Positions 14,154-23,326 are shown, numbered from the stretch's first letter. The stretch: DNA of 34,703 bases from Rhodospirillales bacterium (GCA_028869315.1 JAGWSV010000207.1:1-34703), one strand, 5' to 3'. Notes: generated by a model not told the origin, from the sequence alone. Translations and numbers: made by a program.

Positions 14154-17069
14154 TTATGAAGTGACCGCACATAGATGAACCCGCTTCGCGGCACGGGCAA
14201 GCAGCATCTCGTTGAGTCGCGACGCCGGCAGTCCCAGTGCCAGCACCCCACCCCGCCCGGCCCGCCTGATCCGCTCCGCCGGCGCCCCGAGATCGAACGC
14301 CACCACATCCAGCCCGGCCCGCCACATGTCGCTCAGCGCAAAGCACCAGGTTTCCGGCCAGATCGAGGGCAGCCAGCCCAGGTGGGCGCCCTGCGCGGCG
14401 ATCAGCCACCCGGCTTCCTCCGGCTGGAACGGTCCGGTGACGAACACGCGCCCGGTCGCGAGCAAGGCCGGATCCTTGGTGGTTGGCCCGACCACCAAGA
14501 ACTCGAGCGGCAGGTTTCGCCGCGCCGCGTCCTGCGCACAAGCCAGTAGCACCTGCACGCCCTTGGCGGGACCGATCGCACCGACCACGCAAACCCGCAC
14601 CCGGCCGCCTGTCACGCCCGGTCGGCCCAGCGCCGTGGCCGGAGGCCGCGGCAGCGCGGCATCATCCTCCGGTGGCGCGATGCGGGGCGCGAGCCCGGGC
14701 AGGTGGCGCGCCAACCGCGCCGCGACGTCGTCCGACGGCATCACGACCCGGCGCGCCCCGTGCAGCAGCGCCGCAGAGCGCTGCCGCAACGCGCCCACGC
14801 CGATCGGCTCGTCAAGCAGGCTGCCATGCACGGCGATGCACGCCTCGCAGCCGGCCAGATCCGGCTCTCCACAGTAGCGATCTTCGTTCCCACCAGGAGC
14901 AGCCTTCGCGGCATCGGCCATTTGCACCACCGGCCGGGTCAGGGTCACGCGTGGACAGATCCACGCATAGTCATGCACCTGCACATCGTATGGCACCTCC
15001 AGTGCTGCGATCAGCGCCGCCACCTCCGGATGGTGGCCGAGCAGATGGTGCACCTCGATTCCAACCAGGTTCTCGGCGCGCAAACGGCGCAGCAGCGCGC
15101 CAGCTTCGCCCGGCAGGGCAAATCGCAGGTTCGGCGCGGCGCCGGGCGCTGCATCCTCCAGGACCGCCGCGTGACCGCGGCCGGCGCCGGCGGCCGGGCG
15201 CAGCACGACCGGCCGCCGGCCGGCGGCGCGATGTGCCGCGCAGGCGCCGGCCACCATTCGCTCCACGCCGCCGCCATCGGCATGCGTAACCAGCAGCACC
15301 ACCGGCACCCGGGATCGGGAGGTCATCTCCCAACGGGCATGATCCAGACGCCGCCGCGCTCGGGCAAGCGGATCGGCGGCAAGGGAAGCGGCGATCTCCG
15401 CGGCATGGTCCGGGTGTAACCGCGCCAGCATCGCTCGGGCCGCCTCGCGCGACGCCGCCGCAACCGCGCCCGCTCCCGCTCCCGCCGCGAGGTGGCGCGC
15501 CACGAAGACGCCCGGCACAACGGCATGGCGCCAGCCGAACCTTTCGGTCCGCAAGCAGAAATCGGCCGCGGCGCCATCCTGTAGATGAGACGGAAACGAC
15601 CGGAACGGGCCCGCGTCGCGCCAGCAGGCCCGCCGTACGAACAGGCAGCCGGCATCGCCGAACGGAGCCGGAACCGCGCGCGCCCGGTGCACCCGCCATG
15701 CCAGGTCCGCCAGCCACGCCGCCGCGTCGGGATCGGGGACTGGATTGGCGCCGGCCGGATCGGGATAGCCGGCGAACCATGCATCGTTGGAGAGCGGCGC
15801 CATCGTGCCGATCTCGGGCGCCACGTCGGCCGCCGCGCGCAGCCGTTCGATCCATCCGGGCGCCGGGACCGCGGTGCCGTCGAGCAGCACCAGGTCCCGC
15901 CCCGGACACGCCGCCACGCCGGCCTCCACCGCGGCAGCATAGCCGCGCCGGACCCGATGGCGGATCAGGTGAATGTCCTCTGCCGCGGCGAACCTCCGCA
16001 ACATGCGGCGCAGCCCTGCATCCGCGCCGGCATCGTCGACCACCACCACCGGCGTGCCGGCGGGAATAGTGGCCAGAACCGCCCGAACGCAGGCCTCGGC
16101 CGCCGCCGGCTGGCCCTGCACGGTGACGACCACGCCCGGCGCCCGCTTCGCGGTTCGCGACGGCCCAACCGAGCGGCGAGCCGCGCCGGCGGCGCGACAG
16201 CGCGATGCCAAAGCGACATCGCGATCGACCGGGCTGCCGCACAGCGCCTGCCTCTCCCCCGCCAGAACCCGCAATCTCCCCAGCCGCCGGCCGCGGGGGG
16301 GCGTCCTCGCCAACAGCGCGACCGGCACCGCAAATCCGCCGGCTTGTGCCAGCGGGGGGACCCCGAACGCCTCCGGCGGGGCGTCGACACAAGGCACGCA
16401 CAGCTCCCCGCCCCCCGAAGCCGACAGAGTGATACGCGCCGGATGATCCGGGTCTCCCGGCCGCCACGCCCAGCCACGCACCTCATCGCCGCTGGCCTCG
16501 ACATAGCCGTCCACCCGCCGCATCACATCGAGCCGAAGCGGGCTGCCGAGCAAATCCATTCCGTCGGCCCGGACCACCAGGGCCCGTCCTGCAGTGCCGA
16601 TGCGGCGGGACAGCGCCACCGGCCGGCGGTCCAGCCACGCCTGCACGCGCCCGTCCGTTCCCGCCTGCCAGGTCACCACCCGATCGTGCGCGCCCAGGCC
16701 GCACCACCCGGCAGCGCCGACCGCCCGCACCACCGCTGCCGCCAGCACCTCGAGCGGGGCCGGCATCACGAAGTGCGCCAGAACCCAGGCCAGGTCCCGC
16801 GCCGCCCCAGCCACATCGCCGGCCACCAACCGCGCCGCAACCAAACCCCACCAAGCCTCGCGCGGGCGAAACTTCGCCGGCACCGAAGCAAACAACCTCA
16901 CCGCCCGCGTCGGCTCCACGGCGACACAAGCTGCCCCCAACGCCATCGTCACCACCAGATCCCCCGGCGCCAGTCGAGCCGCCCGATCCAGCCATCGCAC
17001 CGCCGCCGCCACGTCCCCCCGCGCCAACTCGGCCCGACCGGCCGCCAACGCTTCGGCAGCCTGGGTCAT
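14154..17069 (-). CDS. large multidomain glycosyltransferase (TPR-like + GT2 + GT4)
   Basis: 971 residues with at least four parts. Residues 1-110 are helical and TPR-like (MTQAAEALAAGRAELARGDVAAAVRWLDRAARLAP). Residues 185-250 contain VDGYVEASGDEVRGWAW and related beta-strand text, a G-W-A module I recall from large glycosyltransferases. Residues about 310-530 are GT2-like (VVVTVQGQ, TPVVVVDDAGAD, DLVLLDGTAVPAPGWIERL, MAPLSNDAWFAGYP). Residues about 590-970 are GT4-like (VVLLVTHADGGGVERMVAG, VQVHDYAWICPRVTLT, a YCGEPDLAGCEACI cysteine group, VVGAIGPAKGVQVLL, LPSIWPETWCFALSDMWRAG). Such fusions can add successive sugars to polysaccharide or protein. The ATG at 17069 has no Shine-Dalgarno, so the start is uncertain. 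An inverted-repeat element lies directly upstream. Confidence 0.83.
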   Translation of the reverse strand: MTQAAEALAAGRAELARGDVAAAVRWLDRAARLAPGDLVVTMALGAACVAVEPTRAVRLFASVPAKFRPREAWWGLVAARLVAGDVAGAARDLAWVLAHFVMPAPLEVLAAAVVRAVGAAGWCGLGAHDRVVTWQAGTDGRVQAWLDRRPVALSRRIGTAGRALVVRADGMDLLGSPLRLDVMRRVDGYVEASGDEVRGWAWRPGDPDHPARITLSASGGGELCVPCVDAPPEAFGVPPLAQAGGFAVPVALLARTPPRGRRLGRLRVLAGERQALCGSPVDRDVALASRCRAAGAARRSVGPSRTAKRAPGVVVTVQGQPAAAEACVRAVLATIPAGTPVVVVDDAGADAGLRRMLRRFAAAEDIHLIRHRVRRGYAAAVEAGVAACPGRDLVLLDGTAVPAPGWIERLRAAADVAPEIGTMAPLSNDAWFAGYPDPAGANPVPDPDAAAWLADLAWRVHRARAVPAPFGDAGCLFVRRACWRDAGPFRSFPSHLQDGAAADFCLRTERFGWRHAVVPGVFVARHLAAGAGAGAVAAASREAARAMLARLHPDHAAEIAASLAADPLARARRRLDHARWEMTSRSRVPVVLLVTHADGGGVERMVAGACAAHRAAGRRPVVLRPAAGAGRGHAAVLEDAAPGAAPNLRFALPGEAGALLRRLRAENLVGIEVHHLLGHHPEVAALIAALEVPYDVQVHDYAWICPRVTLTRPVVQMADAAKAAPGGNEDRYCGEPDLAGCEACIAVHGSLLDEPIGVGALRQRSAALLHGARRVVMPSDDVAARLARHLPGLAPRIAPPEDDAALPRPPATALGRPGVTGGRVRVCVVGAIGPAKGVQVLLACAQDAARRNLPLEFLVVGPTTKDPALLATGRVFVTGPFQPEEAGWLIAAQGAHLGWLPSIWPETWCFALSDMWRAGLDVVAFDLGAPAERIRRAGRGGVLALGLPASRLNEMLLARAAKRVHLCAVTS

Positions 17070-17103
17070 GAGGGGTGAACGTCGCGGGGGGACTTGCGGG
17101 TCG

Positions 17104-17260
17104 GCAAGGCCAGGGGGACGCTGTCCCATGGGCCCCCGCCAAGGGCATCGGCCTTGGAACCCTTCCGTTGGTTCGGAGTGGGAGGGGAATGGCGCGGGAC
17201 CGCACGGGGCGTGGGTCTGGAGGGCAGAGCCCCCTGGCCTTGCAGAGCCACACGCCCCGT
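17104..17260. repeat. nested inverted-repeat element between Sel1 and glycosyltransferase genes
   Basis: The 14-mer GCAAGGCCAGGGGG (17104-17117) is perfectly inverted at 17230-17243 as CCCCCTGGCCTTGC. A second pair, ACGGGGCGTG (17204-17213) and CACGCCCCGT (17251-17260), overlaps the right arm. Local hairpins such as AGGG-cagag-CCCCT are nested inside. It fills the 202-base gap between two same-strand genes and codes for nothing convincing. It may be a MITE- or REP-like element, an attenuator or a terminator. Confidence 0.55.
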
Positions 17261-17271
17261 CATCCGCGCCC

Positions 17272-19038
17272 TCAACCTCCGGTGTCCGAGACGACCGGCA
17301 GCACGTCGAGGTCGGCTTGGGCGTCGGTGACGCCGGCGGCGACGGCGCGTTCAAGCCAGGGGCGGGCTTCGGTGGGGTTGGGTTGGTTCACGAGGCCGCG
17401 GGCAAGGTAGCGACCGAGCATCATCTGGGCATGGCCGTGGCCGGCTTCGGCCGCGGCGCGGAACCAGCGCTGAGCGGTGGCGCGGTCGGTAGGGACGTCG
17501 TGCCCGCCGCCAAGAAGGGCGCCCATGGCGAACATGGCGCCCGGATGGCCGCGATTGGCGGCCCGTTCGAACCAGGTCAGGGCGGCGGCGTGGTCTTTTG
17601 GGCCACCGCGGCCGTTGACCAGCATTTCAGCCAGGCTGACCTCAGCATCCGCCATGCCGGCTTCAGCGGCGCGACCGATCCAGATACGGGCTTCCGCCGG
17701 ATCGGGCGCGGTGCCTCGGCCTTCGAGCAGCATCCGGCCGTACCAATATTGCGCGTTGACGACGCCCTCGGCGGCGCGGCGGAGCCATTCGAGCGCCTTG
17801 GCGTCGTCGCGATCGACACCGAAGCCTTCGGCGAGGCAGACGCCGAAATTGAAGGCCGCGACCAGGTCGCCGCTGGCCGCGGCCTGTTCGAACCAGGTGC
17901 GTGTATGCGCGGCGTCATTGCTGTCCCGGCCACCGGACAATAACAGGTTGCCGAGATTGACCCGAGCCGAGGGGTCGCCGGCCGCCGCCGACTTGCGCAG
18001 CCAGAACGCGGCCTCCTCGCGGTCGGGCGGCACGCCGGCCCCGGTCATGTAGAGCATGCCAAGCGCCCGAGCCGCGGATTTATGCCCGGCTTCGGCCGCC
18101 CGGCGAAACCACATCGAGGCTTCGGCATAGTTCGGCGGTAACGGGCTGCCGCGGGCGTACAGGTCGCCGACCAGCGCGGCGGCTTCCGGGTCGCCGGCGA
18201 GCGCGGCTCGGCGCAGCCAGGTTTCGCCGGTCTGCACGTCGGCCTTCACCCCGCGCCCTTCGAGCAGGACGAGACCCCAGCGGGCCTGCGCCGAGATGTG
18301 ACCTTTTTCCGCTCCGCGACGATAGAGCTCGGCCGCGGCTGCGGGCTCGGCCGGCCCACCGAGGCCCTTCTCCCGCATCAGGCCGAGCAGGAAAAGGCCG
18401 GTCGGCAGCTCGGCCTCGGCGGCGCGGCGGAGCCACTCCGCCACCTCGACCTGCTGTTCGGGCGCGGTGGCATCGCGGGCGAGGCCGAGAGCGTGCCCCA
18501 GCGCGCCCTGCGGCGAGCCGGCCTCGGCTGCCGCTTTGTACCAGCGACGCGACTGCGCCTCGTCGCGCATCGTCTCCGGCCCCGCCACCAGGACGTAGCC
18601 CAACAGCGCCTGGGCCTCGGACGATCCGGCCTCGGCGGCCAGGCGAGCCCAACGCAAGGCGGTATCGTAGTCGGGCGCGTCCGCCCGCTTGTTGGCGTCG
18701 AACAGGGTGCTGCCGGGCGCACCGCCGGCGCCACTACGCTCCACGCCGATGCCGTGCAGGGCCAGGGTGGCAAGCAGAAGCTGGGCCTCGGTATGGCCCT
18801 GCTCGGCGGCCGCGGTCACCCAGCGGGCGCCGTCACGCCGGCTTCCGGGCACGCCGGCCCCGTCCAGGTAGCAGCGCCCGAGGCGGAACTGGGCCTCCGC
18901 CAGCCCGGCGCGGGCGGCCCGGGAGAACAAGCGGAACGCGCGCGCGTGCTCGGCGGCCTCGGCCAGGACGCGCGCACGCGCCAGCGCCCCGGCGGGGGAG
19001 CGCAAAGTGGGAAGGTCGAGCCAGGCGCGTGCGGTCAT
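17272..19038 (-). CDS. Sel1-like repeat (SLR) protein
   Basis: 588 residues made almost wholly of about 14 Sel1-like TPR repeats of 36-40 residues. Consensus pieces include AEAQFRLGRCYLDGAGV, ISAQARWGLVLLEGRGV, KSAARALGMLYMTGAGV, VNAQYWYGRMLLEGRGT and GHAQMMLGRYLARGLVN. SLR proteins are alpha-helical superhelices acting as adaptors in protein complexes, often in secretion, exopolysaccharide or signalling. No signal peptide or membrane helix is seen, so it is probably cytosolic. It starts 28 bases after the HlyD gene stop on the same strand, so it is probably cotranscribed with the exporter and may serve its substrate. Family is certain; partner unknown. Confidence 0.88.
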   Translation of the reverse strand: MTARAWLDLPTLRSPAGALARARVLAEAAEHARAFRLFSRAARAGLAEAQFRLGRCYLDGAGVPGSRRDGARWVTAAAEQGHTEAQLLLATLALHGIGVERSGAGGAPGSTLFDANKRADAPDYDTALRWARLAAEAGSSEAQALLGYVLVAGPETMRDEAQSRRWYKAAAEAGSPQGALGHALGLARDATAPEQQVEVAEWLRRAAEAELPTGLFLLGLMREKGLGGPAEPAAAAELYRRGAEKGHISAQARWGLVLLEGRGVKADVQTGETWLRRAALAGDPEAAALVGDLYARGSPLPPNYAEASMWFRRAAEAGHKSAARALGMLYMTGAGVPPDREEAAFWLRKSAAAGDPSARVNLGNLLLSGGRDSNDAAHTRTWFEQAAASGDLVAAFNFGVCLAEGFGVDRDDAKALEWLRRAAEGVVNAQYWYGRMLLEGRGTAPDPAEARIWIGRAAEAGMADAEVSLAEMLVNGRGGPKDHAAALTWFERAANRGHPGAMFAMGALLGGGHDVPTDRATAQRWFRAAAEAGHGHAQMMLGRYLARGLVNQPNPTEARPWLERAVAAGVTDAQADLDVLPVVSDTGG

Positions 19039-19066
19039 GATGTCGCGGGCAGCATCGTCTGCGGGG

Positions 19067-20443
19067 TCACCCCGGCTCGTGCATGGCGTTCTGTGCCACC
19101 GGCAGGACCTCCTCGAGCAGGTAGCTCAGCACGGTCTGCCGGCCGACCTTGATATCCGCTTCCACCGGCATGCCGGGCGTCAGGTGGAACCCAGGCGGCG
19201 TACCATGCAGCTTCACCTGGTCGATGGTGATCCTGGCGCGGTAATAGGGCACGCCGGATGCCGGCGGCGGCACCGCGCCCGAATTGTCGGACTGGCCCGG
19301 TATTTCGGCGAAACTGTTGGAACTGACGAGGCTGAGGGTGCCGTAGGCGAGGCCGTAGCGGTCGTACGGGAAGGTATCGAACTTGATCGCTACCTTGTTG
19401 CCGAGATGAACGTAGCCGGCGTCGCTGCCGAGGATGTTGGCCTCGATGTCGAGCGGCGCGTCGGCCGGGGTCAGAGTGATCAGCTTCTGCCCGGATTGCA
19501 CCACCGCGCCGACCGACATCTTGGCGACGGTCAGCACGGTGCCGGCTCGGTCGGCCCGCAGAACAACCAGCTGGCGGCGCAGTTCCGCCTTGCGAAGCTG
19601 CTCGCTGGCATCGGAGAGCTTGGCCAGCTGCTCGGCCAGCTTCTGCGACACGTCGGCGTGCCAGGACTGCACGTAGCCATCACGCTCGGCGACCTGGGCG
19701 CCGAGGTCGCGGCTGGCGGCTTGCGCCTGCTGGACCGCGCTCAGGTAGTCGCGCTGCATCTCCGCGCGGTTGTCCATCGCGGCCAGGGTGTTGAGCTTGC
19801 TGCCAACCTGCAGCTTTTCGAGCTGGCGGCGCATGGTCTCGACCTCGGTCGCCACCCGCAGCCGGTCGCGATAGCCCACGGCGTCGGCGTCGGCCCGCTG
19901 GATCGATGATTTCAGGCTGTCGATCTTCTCCGCATAGTTCCGGAGCTTGTAGTTGTACTCCGCCTGCCGCTGGGCGAAGATCGCGGCCTGCAGCGCGAGG
20001 TCGGGGTCGTTGCCGCCATAGCTGAACGGCTTGCCGGCGGCTTCGGCCTGCAACCGGGTGACCGAGGCCTGCAAGGCCGCGACCTGGGCTGCGAGCGCGT
20101 TAACGTCGGCGGCGGCGAAGGTGGGATCGAGCCGGGCGAGCACCTGGCCGGCATGCACTTTCTGTCCCACCCGCACGTCGATCGAGCGAATGATCGCGGT
20201 TTCCAGCGGCTGGACCAGCATGGTGGGCGCGCGGGAGACGACCTCGCCGCGGGCGGTGACGACCTGATCCACCCGGATGGTGCCGGCGGCGACGGCGACC
20301 GCCGCGAACAGGGAGGACACGACCCAGATCGTGCCCCGTGCGCCACGCGGGACCGGCGCGGTGACCACCGCGGTGGACGGCTGCTGGAATTCCAGGATGG
20401 TCGGCAGCGCCGGATCCGATCGCTTCGCGGGTAGATCAGTCAT
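19067..20443 (-). CDS. HlyD-family periplasmic adaptor of a type I secretion system
   Basis: 458 residues. It bridges an inner-membrane ABC exporter and an outer-membrane TolC-like channel. A cytoplasmic tail of about 37 residues precedes one membrane segment (WVVSSLFAAVAVAAGTI, about 40-56). Then come a biotinyl-lipoyl half (GEVVSRAPTMLVQPLETAIIRSIDVRVGQKVHAGQVLARLDP), a long coiled-coil hairpin (about 120-310), the second lipoyl half (VVLRADRAGTVLTVAKMSVGAVV), and the C-terminal GFHLTPGMPVEADIKVGRQTVLSYLLEEVLP typical of the HlyD/PrtE group. The ATG at 20443 overlaps the ABC gene stop by 8 bases, indicating coupled translation. No TolC partner is in the window. Confidence 0.93.
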   Translation of the reverse strand: MTDLPAKRSDPALPTILEFQQPSTAVVTAPVPRGARGTIWVVSSLFAAVAVAAGTIRVDQVVTARGEVVSRAPTMLVQPLETAIIRSIDVRVGQKVHAGQVLARLDPTFAAADVNALAAQVAALQASVTRLQAEAAGKPFSYGGNDPDLALQAAIFAQRQAEYNYKLRNYAEKIDSLKSSIQRADADAVGYRDRLRVATEVETMRRQLEKLQVGSKLNTLAAMDNRAEMQRDYLSAVQQAQAASRDLGAQVAERDGYVQSWHADVSQKLAEQLAKLSDASEQLRKAELRRQLVVLRADRAGTVLTVAKMSVGAVVQSGQKLITLTPADAPLDIEANILGSDAGYVHLGNKVAIKFDTFPYDRYGLAYGTLSLVSSNSFAEIPGQSDNSGAVPPPASGVPYYRARITIDQVKLHGTPPGFHLTPGMPVEADIKVGRQTVLSYLLEEVLPVAQNAMHEPG

Positions 20444-22769
20444 TGCCGGGCACCAAGGCGCCGGAGCCGAGCGGCGCGGCGGAGCTGAGCGCCGGGCGGG
20501 TCCCGGCGCGGCTCGCCTTCGCCTCCAGATGGCGGTTCTGCTGCGCCCAAAGCTGGCGGTACACGGTGCAGCGCTCCAGCAACGCCAGATGCGGGCCGAT
20601 ATCGACGACTTTGCCTTTCTCCAGCACCAGGATCTGGTCACAGTCGGTGAGCGAGGAGAGCCGGTGCGAGACGATCACCATGGTCCGCCCGCGGGCGATG
20701 CGCAACAGGTTGGCATTGACGAGCGCTTCCGATTCCGGATCGAGCGCGCTGGTGGCCTCGTCCAGGATCAGGATGCGGGGGTCGGTGATCAGCGCGCGGG
20801 CAATCGCCAGCCGCTGGCGCTGGCCGCCCGACAGGTTGGGCGAGCCTTCCTCGATATAGGTCTCGTAACCGTTCGGCATCCGCTCGATGAATTCCTCGGC
20901 GCCGGCAAGCCTCGCTGCGCGCACTGCGTCATCGAGCGTGAGGCCCGGCCGCCCGGCCAGGATGTTCTCGCGGATCGAGCCGCGGAACAGGAAATTCTCC
21001 TGCAGCACGGTGCCGAAGCTCTGCCGCAGGTGGCGCAGGTTGATCTCGCGCAGGTCGGCGCCGTCGATCTTCACGAAGCCCGAATAGTCGCGGGTGATAC
21101 CCTGCAGCAGCCGGGTCAGGGTAGACTTGCCGGACCCCGAGCGTCCGACCACGCCCAACATGGTGCCGGCCGGAATCGAGAACCCGACCCGGTCGAGTGC
21201 CGGTGTCTTGGTGCCGGGATAGGTGAAAGTGACGTCGTCGAAGGTGATGGCGCCGGCGAATTTCGGGCGCAGCCCGCCGGATGCGGCATCCGCTTCGAGC
21301 GGGCGGTTGAGCACGATCGCCGCCTCGGCGATGGCGCCGCCCACTTCCTCGAAATCCTCGATCAGTCTGGCGAGGCCGATCAGCGGCTGCGCCACCCTCT
21401 GCGACAGCATCATGAAGGCGAACAGGCTGCCGACCATGTAGCCGTTGCCGCTGTTGAGCGCGAGATAGACCCCGATCATGATGGTGCCGATCCACATGAA
21501 CCGCTCCACCGGGGTGGACAGGGTCTGCGGCCAGTTGGACAGCTTGCCGAACGCCAGCCGGCGGTGCCCGGCCTCGGCGATGCGTTCGTCCCACAGCGCC
21601 TTGCGTTGCGGCTCCAGCGCCAGCGCTTTTACCGTCTTGATGCCGAACACCGTCTCGCCCAGCGCCGACTGCTTGTTGGTCTCCGCCTCGATCACCTGGC
21701 GCAGCAAGATGCGCAGCGGCTTCAGAAAGGCCAGGATGATCAGGGTGATGATGCAGGCGCAGGCGACCACGATCCACGCAAGGGTCGCGCTCAGAAAGAA
21801 CAGAAACGGCAGCAGCACGAGCAGGGTGAGCAGGTCGAGGAAGGTGGTCAGCAACTTGCCGGTCAGGAACTCCCGCACCCGGTAGATCTGCGTCACGCGG
21901 TACATCGTCTCGCCAGCCGGATGGCGCTCGAAGTAATCGAGCGAAAGCCTCACCAGTCGACTGAACACGTGCAGGTTAAGGCGACTGTCGATCCGCACGC
22001 CCACCACGAGCACGATCAGCCGCCTCGCATGGCCGAGGAACGTCTCGTAGGCGATGAAGATCGCCATCAGCACCGACATCAAGGTGAGCGTCGAATAGCT
22101 GTGGTAAGTCAGCACCTTGTCGGTGACGATCATCACCAGAAAGGGTGGGAATATGGTAAGGAAACTAAGGGTCAGCGACGCGATGCCGATGTCGCGCAGC
22201 GATTTGCCCTCTTTCATCACCAGCCCGGCAAGCCAACGGAGGGAGAACGGCTCCTCCGATTCCCGCTGACCGCGGGTGGCGCGCAGCAACACCGCCTCTC
22301 CGGACCACAGCTCGGACAGACGCAACTCGTCGACGGGCACCGGGGCTTCGCCTTCCGGGGCCATCGGGTCGCGCAGGAACACGACCTTGTGGTCCGCATT
22401 GGCGGCGGTCAGCAGCCCGGCGCTGCCGTCGGTAAACAGCAGCACGACAGGGCCGGAGCCATTCAGCTTGAGCAGGTGGCGGAAGCGCAGCCGCACCGCG
22501 CGCGACCACATGCCGGCCCCCTGCGCCCAGGCCGACAGCGACGCGGCGGTCGGCACGGCCGCGCCCTCGACATTGCGGAACTCGGACGGATCGAGTTCCA
22601 TCCCGTAGAAGCGGCCGGCCATGATGACGGCGCGGATGCGCGGGTTCAGCGCCTCGTCGGCGGCGGCTCGACCACGTGGGCCGGCATCGGCGGCCGGCAT
22701 GTCCGTCATCTGCGCGTTGCCGAGGCGGCGGCGTTCGGGGTCGGAGGCGAGTGCGTCGTTGATATCCAC
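20436..22769 (-). CDS. type I secretion ABC exporter with degenerate C39-like domain
   Basis: About 777 residues. A peptidase-C39-like N-terminal domain (about 40-165) is followed by a six-helix membrane domain (about 195-475) and an ATPase domain. ATPase motifs are intact: GRSGSGKST (Walker A), LSGGQRQRLAIARAL (signature), RILILDEATSALD (Walker B), SHRLSSL (His switch). The N-terminal domain lacks the catalytic Cys (NPRIRAVIMAGRFYGMELD where C-G... is expected) and the catalytic His (VVLLFTDGS), so it should bind but not cleave its substrate, as in HlyB/LapB-type exporters. The GTG at 22769 is chosen because AAGGA lies 5 bases before it; ATG codons downstream are possible. First gene of the block; the substrate is not encoded nearby. 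Confidence 0.92.
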   Translation of the reverse strand: MDINDALASDPERRRLGNAQMTDMPAADAGPRGRAAADEALNPRIRAVIMAGRFYGMELDPSEFRNVEGAAVPTAASLSAWAQGAGMWSRAVRLRFRHLLKLNGSGPVVLLFTDGSAGLLTAANADHKVVFLRDPMAPEGEAPVPVDELRLSELWSGEAVLLRATRGQRESEEPFSLRWLAGLVMKEGKSLRDIGIASLTLSFLTIFPPFLVMIVTDKVLTYHSYSTLTLMSVLMAIFIAYETFLGHARRLIVLVVGVRIDSRLNLHVFSRLVRLSLDYFERHPAGETMYRVTQIYRVREFLTGKLLTTFLDLLTLLVLLPFLFFLSATLAWIVVACACIITLIILAFLKPLRILLRQVIEAETNKQSALGETVFGIKTVKALALEPQRKALWDERIAEAGHRRLAFGKLSNWPQTLSTPVERFMWIGTIMIGVYLALNSGNGYMVGSLFAFMMLSQRVAQPLIGLARLIEDFEEVGGAIAEAAIVLNRPLEADAASGGLRPKFAGAITFDDVTFTYPGTKTPALDRVGFSIPAGTMLGVVGRSGSGKSTLTRLLQGITRDYSGFVKIDGADLREINLRHLRQSFGTVLQENFLFRGSIRENILAGRPGLTLDDAVRAARLAGAEEFIERMPNGYETYIEEGSPNLSGGQRQRLAIARALITDPRILILDEATSALDPESEALVNANLLRIARGRTMVIVSHRLSSLTDCDQILVLEKGKVVDIGPHLALLERCTVYRQLWAQQNRHLEAKASRAGTRPALSSAAPLGSGALVPGND

Positions 22770-23326
22770 ACGTAGTTCCTTCACGGTCTGCGACCCGCCG
22801 GCACGGCCAGTGACCTGCGGATTTCTCCCGCCTGGCTGCCACTCGGGACGCACTCTGGCCCGGCAGCGCCCGGGTTGGGCGCCCCGGCCGCACCGGATCC
22901 CATCGCTCTCCCCAGAAACGAGTATGCCTTTCAGCCGCCGGGCAGCGCAAACCCGAACTTACCACGCCTTGCTGCCAGACCGGGCGCCCACACCGAGCCG
23001 CCGGCTACCCGCCCCCCGACCACGCGACCCCAAGCTTCCCGACACCAGGCTAACGCAGCTTCGCAGCTGTAAACGCTGGTTCATCTATCGCACGAGCCCG
23101 GCAGCCGGCAAAGCATTTTCGTGGTATAGTCTCCGCGTGCGAGAAGCTACGAAGCCTGCCGCCCGAAAAGCGACAACGGTTGGTCGGCCGCGCGCTGGCC
23201 TTGCTGCCGCCGGAGCACCCGCGCCCGGGGTTTCCGCCTCGTCCGTCGCGGGTATGCGCCAGAGGTCGGTCTCGGCCGCCCTCTTGTTGTCTTGCCAACC
23301 AACTTGCTGCTCCGCATGACCCTGCC
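22770..23326. other. 557-bp divergent intergenic region, no supported gene
   Basis: Lies between the exporter operon (leftward) and the amidase (rightward), so promoters for both are expected here. A TATAGT with an upstream TGG (extended -10) occurs at 23125-23130 on the plus strand, but without a recognisable -35. The amidase frame stays open for more than 60 codons upstream of its ATG and reads KLRSLPPEKRQRLVGRALAL near 23150, which looks partly protein-like. I do not recognise it and cannot tell a remnant from chance. Confidence 0.4.

Noticed and set aside
15585-17078. 497-residue plus-strand ORF opposite the large glycosyltransferase
   Set aside because: Antisense, low-complexity Arg/Pro/His text without domains.
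17070-17354. 95-residue N-terminal extension of the glycosyltransferase ORF
   Set aside because: It reads through the inverted-repeat element and the 3' end of the Sel1 gene and gives Pro/Ser-rich non-protein-like text.
20277-22775. 832-residue plus-strand ORF opposite the ABC exporter
   Set aside because: Shadow ORF of high-GC coding DNA; composition is typical of antisense frames and the exporter motifs on the minus strand are unambiguous.
23125-23130. TATAGT as amidase promoter -10
   Set aside because: No matching -35 and about 200 bases from the start; mentioned only within the intergenic entry.
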